Positions 1 through 6,501 of a stretch of 17,309 nucleotides of DNA are shown here, piece after piece (position 1 is the stretch's first letter; each line of letters opens with the position of its first letter). The translations under genes and the position numbers were made by a program. The notes under the pieces are model-generated. The model saw nothing but the letters and a program-made list of their open reading frames with translations, did no database searches and was not told where the DNA came from. Source of the DNA: an uncultured Nostocoides sp. (GTDB lineage Bacteria; Actinomycetota; Actinomycetes; Actinomycetales; Dermatophilaceae); NCBI GenBank assembly GCA_936931335.1, contig CAKZIH010000177.1:1-17309 (forward strand), given 5' to 3'.

Positions 1-243
1 GCCCAAGCCCGGGCCGCGGGGCGGGCCCCGGAAGCGGCATACGACCATCCCGCGGCGGCCATCGCCGCGGGGCTGGCCGCGCATGTCGCGCTCGGGCAGT
101 TGGACGGGGCGGGCGGGCCGTCCGGTCTGGCCTGGGAAGTCGCCGCCGCCGGGCCAACCCTGCGTCAGCATCGGTGGCCGACGCACCCCCTCTGTCCTCG
201 GTGTTTTCCGGCGACTGCGGACTCGGCGACAATGGAGGGGTGA
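1..243 (+). CDS. C-terminal fragment, probable ThiF/cyclodehydratase-like protein
   Basis: An open frame runs from the window edge to the TGA at 241-243 (80 codons), so the N-terminus lies outside. The end reads RWPTHPLCPRCFP. A tryptophan followed by His-Pro and a Cys-x-x-Cys near the C-terminus is what I recall from the actinobacterial ThiF-like (TOMM leader-binding/cyclodehydratase-like) proteins encoded next to ABC1 kinases, where the cysteines would bind a metal. The rest of the fragment is Ala/Gly-rich and not diagnostic. Its stop overlaps the GTG start of the kinase gene (GTGA, 240-243), which suggests translational coupling. That the frame is coding is likely. The family call rests on one short motif and the neighbour, so it is tentative. 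Confidence 0.5.
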   Translation, partial: AQARAAGRAPEAAYDHPAAAIAAGLAAHVALGQLDGAGGPSGLAWEVAAAGPTLRQHRWPTHPLCPRCFPATADSATMEG

Positions 244-1574
244 ATGATGTTCCTCGGCGGACCGCGCGGCGCACGGCCAAACTCGCTTCGCTCCCCCTGG
301 GCGTGGCCGGCCGCAGCGCGGTCGGGCTGGGCAAGCGAGTCGCCGGTCGTCCGGCGGAGGCCGTGGCCGCGGAGTTGCAAGCGCGGACCGCCGAGCAACT
401 GTTCGCCGTCCTGGGGGAACTCAAGGGCGGCGCCATGAAGTTCGGGCAGGCGATGTCGGTGATGGAGGCCGCGCTGCCCGAGGAATGGGTCGAGCCCTAC
501 CGCGCCAGCCTGACGAAATTGCAGGAGGCCGCTCCCCCGCTGCCCCCCGGCCGGGTGCATGCCGTGCTGGCCGAGGAACTCGGTGCGCAGTGGCGCACGG
601 AGCACTTCCGCGAGTTCGACGACATACCGGCCGCGGCGGCCTCGATCGGCCAGGTGCACAAGGCGACCTGGCACGACGGGCGGACGGTGGCGGTGAAGAT
701 TCAGTATCCCGGTGCCCGGGAGGCCCTGCTCAGCGACCTGAACCAGATTTCCCGGGTCGCCCGAGTGGCCGCGGGTTGGGTGCCCGGGCTGGACATCAAG
801 CCGGTGATGGCCGAGTTGCGCTCGCGGATGGGCGAAGAACTGGATTACCTGCTCGAGGCCGAGCATCAGCGCACCTTCGCCGCGGCCTTCGCCGGGGACC
901 CAGACTTCGCCATTCCCGAGGTGCTCATGGCCACCGGGAAGGTGATCGTCACCGAATGGTTGCCCGGGGTGCCCCTGGCGCGGATCATCGCCGAGGGCGA
1001 TGAGGACACCCGCAGCGCCGCGGCGCAGCTCTTCCTGGAGTTCCTGCTCGCCGGGCCGGTACGCGCGGGGCAATTGCATGCCGACCCGCACCCAGGCAAT
1101 TTCCGAATCACCCCCGACGGGCGGCTCGGGGTCTTGGACTTCGGCGCGGTCAACCGGCTGCCGAACGGGATGCCCCCGGAGATTGGCCGCCTGCTGACAC
1201 TGGCGCTGGCTCACGACGCCGATGCCCTAGTGGTCGGCCTGCGCGAGTTGGGGTTCATCAAAGACAACATCGAGGTCGAACCGGCGGACCTGCTCGACTA
1301 CCTGCTCATGTTCATGGAGCCGCTGACGCATGAGCGCTACCGCTACGACCGCACCTGGCTGCGCTCCATCACCGCCCGGATCAAGGACGTACGCCGTCCC
1401 GAGTGGACCGTCGGTATGAAGCTCAACCTCCCCCCGGACTATCTGCTCATCCACCGCACCTATCTCGGCGGCATCGGCGTGCTCTGTCAGATCGGCGGCG
1501 AGGTGGACACCCGCGAGGCGCTGGCGGCATACCTGCCCAATTTCGACCTGGACGCCGTCCCACCGGCGAGCTAA
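240..1574 (+). CDS. ABC1/UbiB (AarF) family atypical kinase
   Basis: This is a protein of 444 residues in the ABC1/UbiB family of protein-kinase-like ATPases. In quinone-making bacteria UbiB supports isoprenoid quinone synthesis; the role of the actinobacterial branch is not established. Visible motifs are the KxGQ element (KFGQ, residues 67-70), the Ala-rich nucleotide loop AAAASIGQVH (131-140), the lysine strand VAVKIQYPG (150-158), the ExD element EELDY (199-203), the catalytic loop HADPHPGN (280-287) and the metal-binding DFG (300-302). All family hallmarks are intact. I chose GTG at 240 because the protein then begins VNDVPRR, matching actinobacterial relatives as I recall them. GGAGGG at 234-239 touches this start, so coupling to the upstream stop (GTGA) probably drives initiation. 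In-frame GTGs at 174 and 201 lack a ribosome site. Confidence 0.9.
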   Translation: MNDVPRRTARRTAKLASLPLGVAGRSAVGLGKRVAGRPAEAVAAELQARTAEQLFAVLGELKGGAMKFGQAMSVMEAALPEEWVEPYRASLTKLQEAAPPLPPGRVHAVLAEELGAQWRTEHFREFDDIPAAAASIGQVHKATWHDGRTVAVKIQYPGAREALLSDLNQISRVARVAAGWVPGLDIKPVMAELRSRMGEELDYLLEAEHQRTFAAAFAGDPDFAIPEVLMATGKVIVTEWLPGVPLARIIAEGDEDTRSAAAQLFLEFLLAGPVRAGQLHADPHPGNFRITPDGRLGVLDFGAVNRLPNGMPPEIGRLLTLALAHDADALVVGLRELGFIKDNIEVEPADLLDYLLMFMEPLTHERYRYDRTWLRSITARIKDVRRPEWTVGMKLNLPPDYLLIHRTYLGGIGVLCQIGGEVDTREALAAYLPNFDLDAVPPAS

Positions 1575-1582
1575 GCACGCCA

Positions 1583-1627
1583 GGGTTCCGGCATCCGGGC
1601 GACCTGCCTGCCCGTATGCCGGAACCC
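1583..1627 (+). terminator. Intrinsic-type hairpin after the ABC1 kinase gene
   Basis: Arms 1583-1600 and 1610-1627 pair over 18 positions with one mismatch (C1595 against T1615), around the 9-base loop gacctgcct. It starts nine bases after the kinase stop codon. No long T run follows. It separates the plus-strand kinase from the convergent MFS remnant and could act in both directions. Confidence 0.75.
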
Positions 1628-1644
1628 CGCTCAGCTCAGTCGAC

Positions 1645-1685
1645 GAGCTCGACTCAGTTGAAGAGCTCGACTCAGTTGAAGAGCT
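1645..1685. repeat. 18-bp tandem repeat at the 3' end of the MFS remnant
   Basis: The unit gagctcgactcagttgaa occurs perfectly at 1645-1662 and 1663-1680, followed by a partial copy (gagct, 1681-1685). On the minus strand each unit contains the reading Leu-Phe-Asn-stop, so the stop codon of the transporter remnant has been duplicated along with its last codons. Confidence 0.9.
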
Positions 1686-2316
1686 TCAGCGCCGTGGAGA
1701 AGGTCTGGAAGACCCCATACGCGAGCAGCGCGAGCACCAGGGCCAGGAGAGCACCACGCGCACCGGGCTGCCCTGGGTCCCGCTACTGACGCTGCATCGG
1801 CGAGGCCAGCATGGCGCCACCACCGAAGCCCATGATCGCCATCCCGGTGGCCAGACCCGGCCGGTCCGGGAACCACTTGATCAGGGTGGAGACCGGCGAG
1901 ATATAGCCGATCCCGAGCCCGATGCCGCCGATCACGCCATACCCGAGGTAGACCAGCCACAGCTGCTTGGTGGCGATACCGATGGCGGCGACGAGGAAGC
2001 CCAGCGCCCAGCAGCAAGCGGAGACAAACATGGCCTTACGCGGGCCATTGCGATCCACCCAGGTGCCCATCACCGCGGCTGAGAGGCCGAGCATGACGAT
2101 GGCGATGGAAAAGATGATCCCCACTGCGGTCAGCGAACTGTCGAAGTGGGCGACCATGGAGGTCTTGTAGACGCTGGTGGCATACACCTGGCCGATGCAC
2201 AGGTGGACGGCCAGCGCCGCCGGAGGAATGAGCCAACGGTTGTATCCCGCCGGGGCGATGGTGTGCCGCCGTACGAGTAGGGCCAGCGGCCCCCGGTGCA
2301 CGGGTGTTTCGGTCAC
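1672..2316 (-). pseudogene. OFA-type MFS transporter, internally deleted
   Basis: From GTG at 2316, with AAGGAG five bases upstream, the frame encodes 177 residues. It begins with a short cytoplasmic tail and NRWLIPPAALAVHLCIGQVY, typical of the oxalate/formate antiporter (OFA) branch of the major facilitator superfamily, and continues through about five membrane segments (for example GYGVIGGIGLGIGY and FGGGAMLASP). It stops at TAG 1783-1785. Intact members are about 430 residues. In the same frame after the stop come 36 codons containing GALLALVLALLAYGVFQ and ending LKLFN, a hydrophobic segment that looks like the family's C-terminal helix, or like the small partner subunit found downstream of some OFA genes. 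The middle, roughly 220 residues, is missing. A deletion plus a stop codon makes transport unlikely. The surviving ribosome site suggests recent loss. Confidence 0.75.
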
Positions 2317-2450
2317 GGTTCTCCTTGGAAAACGCCTGGTCAGGGGCGGTGTCGGCATGCAGCGGGCCGACCTTAGCCCCCAGCCGGCGAGTACGTATGC
2401 AGGCATGCCGGAGCGTTATGACCTAGCGATGCACCTTTTCCTCCAAATTA

Positions 2451-2495
2451 CGAAAACCCACCCTTCGCCCCGGTGCGTACTGGGGCGAGGGTGGG
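2451..2495 (-). terminator. Rho-independent terminator of ilvBNC
   Basis: On the minus strand a 14-bp stem (arms 2482-2495 and 2457-2471, one bulged base, loop 2472-2481) is followed by TTTTCG (2456-2451). It lies 76 bases past the ilvC stop. Both the stem and the U tract fit an efficient terminator. The rest of 2317-2570 holds only the MFS ribosome site and no gene I can support. Confidence 0.88.
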
Positions 2496-2570
2496 CTTTC
2501 GGCAGCCGGAGAGAAACCGGTGACGCATGGGGCAACAGCCTCACGCCGGCGCGAACTCAGCGGCCCGGAC

Positions 2571-3602
2571 TCAGCGCGCGGCGGAGCCCTCGACGTAGTC
2601 GCTGTCGCGGTCGCTGTCGACCCAGGCCATCAACTTGCGCAGCTCGCGGCCGGTGGCCTCGATCGGGTGGGCGGCACCCTTGGCGCGCAACTCCTTGAAC
2701 TCCGGGGCGCCGGCGTCCTGGTCGTCGATGAACCGCTTGGCGAAGGCGCCGGACTTGATGTCGGCCAGGACGCCCTGCATGTTCTTCTTGACCGAGGGGT
2801 CGATGACCCGCGGGCCGGAGACGTAGTCGCCATATTCGGCGGTGTCGGAAACCGACCAGCGCTGCTTGGCGATGCCCCCCTCGATCATCAGGTCGACGAT
2901 GAGCTTGAGCTCGTGCAGGCATTCGAAGTAGGCGACCTCGGGCTGGTAGCCGGCCTCCACCAGGGTCTCGAAGCCGTACATCACCAACTGCGAGGCACCC
3001 CCGCAGAGCACCGCCTGCTCGCCAAACAGGTCCGTCTCGCACTCCTCCGTGAAGGTGGTGCCGATGCCGCCAGCACGCAGGCCACCGATGGCCTTGGCGT
3101 AGGACTTGGCCAGCTCCCAGGCATTCCCGGAGGCATCCTGCTCCACGGCGAGCAGCACCGGGACGCCGCGGCCATCAACATACTCGCGGCGCACCAGGTG
3201 ACCGGGGCCCTTGGGGGCGACCATGAGCACATCGGCGCCGGCCTCCGGCGTGATGTAGCCGAAACGGATATTGAAGCCGTGCCCGAAGAGCAGCGCCGCA
3301 CCCTCGCGCAGGTTGGGCTGGATCTGCTCGGCATAGACGGTGCGCTGCACCTGGTCGGGGGTGAGGATGACGACCAGGTCGGCCTCCTTGACCGCCTCGG
3401 CGACGGTGAGCACGCGCAGGCCCTCATCCTCGGCCTTCGCGCGCGACTTGCTGCCTTCGGCCAGGCCCACGCGCACGTCGACGCCGGAGTCGCGCAGGTT
3501 CAGCGCGTGCGCATGCCCCTGGCTCCCGTAGCCGATGACCGCGACCTTGCGGCCCTGGACCACCGACAGGTCGGCGTCGTCGTCATAAAACATCTGGGCC
3601 AT
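2571..3602 (-). CDS. ilvC: Ketol-acid reductoisomerase (class I)
   Basis: This is a cytoplasmic enzyme of 343 residues that isomerises and reduces 2-acetolactate or 2-aceto-2-hydroxybutyrate to the dihydroxyacids, the second step of valine, leucine and isoleucine synthesis. The N-terminal Rossmann fold shows GYGSQG (24-29) and a Ser/Arg-containing loop (51-54, SKSR) that fits NADPH use. The catalytic region includes GHG (108-110) and GPGHLVRREY (132-141). Metal ligands are expected at Asp191 and Glu195 (TDLFGEQ) and Glu227 and Glu231 (FECLHEL). The length matches short-form class I enzymes. The ATG at 3602 is preceded by AAGGAG. It is the last gene of ilvBNC, 102 bases after ilvN, and is followed by a clear terminator. 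Nothing looks damaged. Confidence 0.97.
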   Translation of the reverse strand: MAQMFYDDDADLSVVQGRKVAVIGYGSQGHAHALNLRDSGVDVRVGLAEGSKSRAKAEDEGLRVLTVAEAVKEADLVVILTPDQVQRTVYAEQIQPNLREGAALLFGHGFNIRFGYITPEAGADVLMVAPKGPGHLVRREYVDGRGVPVLLAVEQDASGNAWELAKSYAKAIGGLRAGGIGTTFTEECETDLFGEQAVLCGGASQLVMYGFETLVEAGYQPEVAYFECLHELKLIVDLMIEGGIAKQRWSVSDTAEYGDYVSGPRVIDPSVKKNMQGVLADIKSGAFAKRFIDDQDAGAPEFKELRAKGAAHPIEATGRELRKLMAWVDSDRDSDYVEGSAAR

Positions 3603-3642
3603 CGTGGCCTTCTCCTTAGCGATATGCAGTGTGCGCTGTTGT

Positions 3643-3686
3643 GAATGGAACCGTGCGAATGGAACTGTGCGAATGGAACGGTATGC
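3643..3686. repeat. Three 14-16 bp tandem repeats between ilvN and ilvC
   Basis: The copies are gaatggaaccgtgc (3643-3656), gaatggaactgtgc (3657-3670) and gaatggaacggtatgc (3671-3686). They fill the middle of the 102-base ilvN-ilvC gap, upstream of the ilvC ribosome site. The role is unknown; it could be a variable-number repeat or part of a promoter or processing element. Confidence 0.85.
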
Positions 3687-3704
3687 CGCCTCGCGCGCGG
3701 CCAC

Positions 3705-4217
3705 TCAGGCCGAGCGGAGCGCCCGGTCGGTGATCGAGCGCGAGCCGCGGCTCATGGCCACCACGCCGGACTGGACCAGCTCACGCACGCCATAGGGCGT
3801 CAGGAGCTGGAGGAAATCGTGGATCTTGTGGGTGTTGCCGGTTATCTCCACCGACAACGCCTCCGGGGTCACATCGACGACCCGCCCACCGAAGAGCTGC
3901 ACGATCTCGGTGACCTGGCTGCGGGTGCTCGCATCGCAGCGGACCTTGGCCAGCACGATCTGGCGCTGCACGGAGGTCTCCCGATCCAGCTCCACGACCT
4001 TGATCACCTCGATGAGCTTGTTGAGCTGTTTGGTGACCTGCTCCAAGGGGAGCGCTTCGACATCGACGACCACGGTGATCCGGGAGACATCCGGATGCTC
4101 GGTGGGTCCCACCGCCAGGGAGTCGATATTGAAGCCGCGCCGGGAAAAGAGCGCCGAGATCCGGGCCAGGACACCGGGCTTGTTCTCCACGAGCACCGAC
4201 AGGGTGTGCTTGGACAT
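3705..4217 (-). CDS. ilvN: Acetolactate synthase small (regulatory) subunit
   Basis: This protein of 170 residues binds the IlvB catalytic subunit, raises its activity and makes it sensitive to valine. The N-terminal ACT domain begins HTLSVLVENKPGVLARISALF (residues 4-24), with the GxxxR-type turn NKPGVLAR and the following RRGFNIDSLAVG. The C-terminal half (from about residue 85) is the second conserved domain and contains QLFGGRVVDV and LLTPYGVRELVQSG. The length is typical of actinobacterial IlvN/IlvH. The ATG at 4217 has AAAGG nine bases upstream and lies 23 bases after the ilvB stop, so the two subunits are co-transcribed. Either symbol, ilvN or ilvH, is in use for this protein. Confidence 0.96.
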   Translation of the reverse strand: MSKHTLSVLVENKPGVLARISALFSRRGFNIDSLAVGPTEHPDVSRITVVVDVEALPLEQVTKQLNKLIEVIKVVELDRETSVQRQIVLAKVRCDASTRSQVTEIVQLFGGRVVDVTPEALSVEITGNTHKIHDFLQLLTPYGVRELVQSGVVAMSRGSRSITDRALRSA

Positions 4218-4240
4218 CGCTGCTACCTTTCGTCGCGCTA

Positions 4241-6130
4241 CTAGTGGCTACCGGTGGAAATGCCGTCGTGGTCGGCGTCCAGGTCCTGCTCGATCGCCTC
4301 GGACTCCTCCGCGTCCCACTGGGGCGCGGTGTCCCGGGCGATCTGGATCAGGTCGTTGGACACCCCGGCGGCCACCATCGGCCACACCATGGCATCGCGT
4401 TCGACCACGAAATCGACGACCACCGGCCGGTCGGTGATGGCCATCGCCTGCCGGATCGTCTCGTCCACATCCTCGGGCCGTTCGCAGCGCAAGCCGACGC
4501 AGCCATAGGCCTCGGCAAGCTTGACGAAGTCGGGCACGCGCATACCGACGGAGGTGTGCAGGTCGGTGTTGGAGTAGCGCTCGTTGTAGAAGAGCGTCTG
4601 CCACTGGCGCACCATGCCGAGGCTGGAGTTGTTAATAATCGCGACCTTGATCGGAATGTCGTTGATGACGCAAGTCGCCAGCTCCTGATTGGTCATCTGG
4701 AAGCAGCCGTCGCCGTCGATCGCCCAGACCACCCGGTCCGGCTCGCCCACCTGCGCACCCATGGCGGCGGGCACGGCATACCCCATGGTGCCCAGGCCAC
4801 CGGAGTTGAGCCAGGAGTTGGGCCGCTCATAGGAGACGAACTGCGCCGCCCACATCTGGTGCTGACCGACCCCGGAGGCGTAGACCGCCTCCGGCCCGGC
4901 GATCGCGCCCAGGCGCTCGATGACGTACTGCGGCATCAGCGCCTCGGTGGTAGGCGCCGTATAGCCGACCAGGAAGGTCGACTTCCAGCCTATCACGGTC
5001 TCCCGCCAGGGCGCGAACTGCGCCGGGTCCACCGGGCTCTCCGGTTGCCCGACCGCCACCGTCAGCTCGGCGATGATCGTCTTGGCGCAGCCCACGATCG
5101 GCACATCCGCGGTCCGGTTCTTGGAGATCTCGGCCGGGTCGATGTCGGCATGGATGACCTTGGCGCCCGGGGCGAATGACTTGAGATCGCCGGTGACCCG
5201 GTCATCGAAGCGCGCACCCAGGGTGATCAGCAGATCCGCCTTCTGCAGCGCGGTCACCGCGGCGACCGAACCGTGCATACCGGGCATCCCGAGGTGCAAC
5301 TCGTGGCTGTCCGGGAAGGCGCCACGGGCCATCAGCGTGGTCACCACCGGTATGCCGGTGGCCGCCACGAAGTCGGCGAGCTCGGCGTGTGCGCCGGCGC
5401 GGATGACCCCGCCACCGACATAGAGCACCGGGCGCGCCGCCTCGCCGATCAGGCGGGCGGCGGCGCGGATCTGCTTGGCGTGCGGCTTGGTGACCGGGTG
5501 GTAACCCGGCAGGTCGACGCGCGGCGGCCATTCGAAGGTGGTCTTGGCCTGCAGTGCATCCTTTGCGATATCCACCAGCACCGGGCCGGGTCGGCCGGTG
5601 GCGGCGATATGGAAGGCCTCGGCGATGGCCCGCGGGATGTCCGCGGCATCGGTGACCAGGAAGTTGTGCTTGGTGATCGGCATGGTGATGCCGCGGATGT
5701 CGGCTTCCTGGAAGGCGTCCGTCCCGATCGCGTGGGAGGCGACCTGGCCGGTGATGGCGACCATCGGGACCGAGTCCATATAAGCGTCGGCCAGCGCGGT
5801 GACCAGGTTGGTGGCGCCGGGGCCGGAGGTCGCCATACAGACCCCGACCCGGCCGGTGGAGGCGGCATAACCCTCCGCCGCATGCCCGGCGCCCTGCTCG
5901 TGCCGCACCAGGATGTGGCGCACCTTGACCGAGTCCAGCAGCGGGTCATAGGCCGGCAGGATCGCGCCGCCGGGCAGGCCGAATACCGTGTCGGCGCCGA
6001 CCGATTCGAGACTGAGGATGAGCGACTGGGCCCCGGTGACCTCGGTCGGAGCGGCCTTGGGCTGGCCGCGGTGCGCCATCGTCGCCGGGCTCGGCGCCGC
6101 TGTCTCCGGCGCGGACTGCAGGCTGGTCAT
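4241..6130 (-). CDS. ilvB: Acetolactate (acetohydroxyacid) synthase large subunit
   Basis: This catalytic subunit of 629 residues condenses pyruvate with pyruvate or 2-ketobutyrate, the first committed step of branched-chain amino acid synthesis, using thiamine diphosphate, Mg and FAD. The N-terminal thiamine-binding region starts near residue 31 (TGAQSLI) and contains GLPGGAILPAYD (51-62) and the catalytic glutamate Glu78 (RHEQGAGHAAEGYA). The central FAD domain spans about 215-370. The C-terminal thiamine motif is GDG (473-475) to NN (500-501). A 30-residue Ala/Pro-rich leader precedes the conserved fold, as in other actinobacteria. I took the ATG at 6130; the frame could open at a TTG at 6172, but that lies inside the attenuator U tract. 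The gene is controlled by the upstream leader peptide and attenuator. Confidence 0.97.
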   Translation of the reverse strand: MTSLQSAPETAAPSPATMAHRGQPKAAPTEVTGAQSLILSLESVGADTVFGLPGGAILPAYDPLLDSVKVRHILVRHEQGAGHAAEGYAASTGRVGVCMATSGPGATNLVTALADAYMDSVPMVAITGQVASHAIGTDAFQEADIRGITMPITKHNFLVTDAADIPRAIAEAFHIAATGRPGPVLVDIAKDALQAKTTFEWPPRVDLPGYHPVTKPHAKQIRAAARLIGEAARPVLYVGGGVIRAGAHAELADFVAATGIPVVTTLMARGAFPDSHELHLGMPGMHGSVAAVTALQKADLLITLGARFDDRVTGDLKSFAPGAKVIHADIDPAEISKNRTADVPIVGCAKTIIAELTVAVGQPESPVDPAQFAPWRETVIGWKSTFLVGYTAPTTEALMPQYVIERLGAIAGPEAVYASGVGQHQMWAAQFVSYERPNSWLNSGGLGTMGYAVPAAMGAQVGEPDRVVWAIDGDGCFQMTNQELATCVINDIPIKVAIINNSSLGMVRQWQTLFYNERYSNTDLHTSVGMRVPDFVKLAEAYGCVGLRCERPEDVDETIRQAMAITDRPVVVDFVVERDAMVWPMVAAGVSNDLIQIARDTAPQWDAEESEAIEQDLDADHDGISTGSH

Positions 6131-6170
6131 CTGTCGATCGCTTTCGGTCGTCTGGGGTGGCCGGTCCAAC

Positions 6171-6204
6171 AAAAAACCCCTCGGTCCACGGGTGGACGTC
6201 GGGG
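6171..6204 (-). terminator. ilvB attenuator terminator
   Basis: On the minus strand, CCCC (6204-6201) and GGGG (6180-6177) flank a 5-6 bp inner stem GTCCAC/GTGGAC (6197-6192 and 6189-6184), then six T (6176-6171) and GTT. A hairpin plus U tract 40 bases before the ilvB start, downstream of a Leu/Val/Ile-rich leader peptide, is the classic arrangement of transcription attenuation. Confidence 0.82.
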
Positions 6205-6205
6205 C

Positions 6206-6278
6206 AGCGCGCGTGGCCGGGGTCGGCTAAGCGCGCTTGTCGATTACGAGGAGGAGGGCCACGGCTCAACTGTGGCCC
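6206..6278 (-). promoter_or_regulatory. ilvB leader: alternative hairpins of the attenuator
   Basis: Two further pairings are visible on the minus-strand transcript. GGGCCAC (6278-6272) pairs with GTGGCCC (6262-6256), which carries the leader peptide's GTG start. AGCGCGC (6237-6231) pairs with GCGCGCT (6212-6206), so the Lys-Arg-Ala codons lie in the stem and the leader stop codon in the loop. GTGGCC (6262-6257) could instead pair with GGCCAC (6218-6213). The GCGCGC arm adjoins the CCCC arm of the terminator, so a ribosome stalled on the Leu/Val/Ile codons could favour this stem over termination. The switching model is inference; the complementary arms are seen directly. Confidence 0.6.
6227..6262 (-). 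CDS. ilvB leader peptide (11 aa)
   Basis: GTG at 6262 opens a 12-codon frame reading MALLLVIDKRA and ending at TAG 6229-6227. Five of the eleven residues are the three branched-chain amino acids, in one run (Leu-Leu-Leu-Val-Ile), so translation senses all the end products of the operon. An in-frame TGA two codons upstream leaves GTG as the only plausible start. No good ribosome site is seen at the normal distance, so the peptide may be translated from a leaderless or nearly leaderless RNA. Attenuator leader peptides before ilvB are known in actinobacteria, including Corynebacterium. Confidence 0.8.
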   Translation of the reverse strand: MALLLVIDKRA

Positions 6279-6312
6279 CCGCCGGTGTGCCGCGTCAACG
6301 CCTACGCCTGAT

Positions 6313-6339
6313 GTCTCACCTAGCGGACACCGCGTCTCA
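6313..6339 (-). promoter_or_regulatory. Paired TGAGAC direct repeat upstream of ilvB
   Basis: On the minus strand TGAGAC occurs at 6339-6334 and 6318-6313, spaced exactly 21 bp (two helical turns), 50-80 bases upstream of the leader peptide. That position suits an operator or activator site for the ilvB promoter. A TTGACG (-35-like) lies just downstream at 6297-6292. I cannot assign a regulator. Confidence 0.3.
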
Positions 6340-6404
6340 TTCCCAGGCGTCGACGTGGCCGGCGGACCGGTCATCCCCTGGCCGACCGCCCCGAGGTCAG
6401 CCGT

Positions 6405-6416
6405 GCCACCGGTGGC
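6405..6416. promoter_or_regulatory. 12-bp perfect palindrome upstream of the sugar ABC operon
   Basis: GCCACCGGTGGC reads the same on both strands and lies 86 bases before the binding-protein start, between the divergent ilvB leader and the ABC operon. It could be an operator for a local repressor. Such a short GC-rich palindrome can also arise by chance. Confidence 0.25.
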
Positions 6417-6459
6417 CGACGCGCCGGGCGAGTGGAGCGGATGGGCGGGGACGGGCGCA

Positions 6460-6465
6460 TACGCT
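6460..6465 (+). promoter_or_regulatory. Possible -10 element for the sugar ABC operon
   Basis: TACGCT fits the actinobacterial -10 pattern TANNNT and lies 36 bases before the GTG start of the binding-protein gene. No convincing -35 is visible. The hexamer overlaps one copy of the window-wide GCATAC motif, which weakens the case. Confidence 0.22.
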
Positions 6466-6501
6466 CTGGCAGGTAGGCCCCGTTGTCGAAGGAGACCCGC
6501 C

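Noticed and set aside
244..438. Plus-strand frame from ATG 244 with GGAGGG at a good distance
   Set aside because: Only 64 codons, Arg/Pro/Trp-rich and without family match. The ABC1 frame from GTG 240 carries the conserved residues.
1631..2017. Minus-strand open frame (128 codons) overlapping the MFS remnant
   Set aside because: Arg/Ala-rich frame-shifted reading of the transporter; the family residues are in the other frame on both sides of the stop.
2520..3644. Long plus-strand open frame (374 codons) opposite ilvC
   Set aside because: Antisense shadow of ilvC caused by GC-rich third positions. The His/Gly/Arg/Asp-rich composition has no domain and ilvC is unambiguous.
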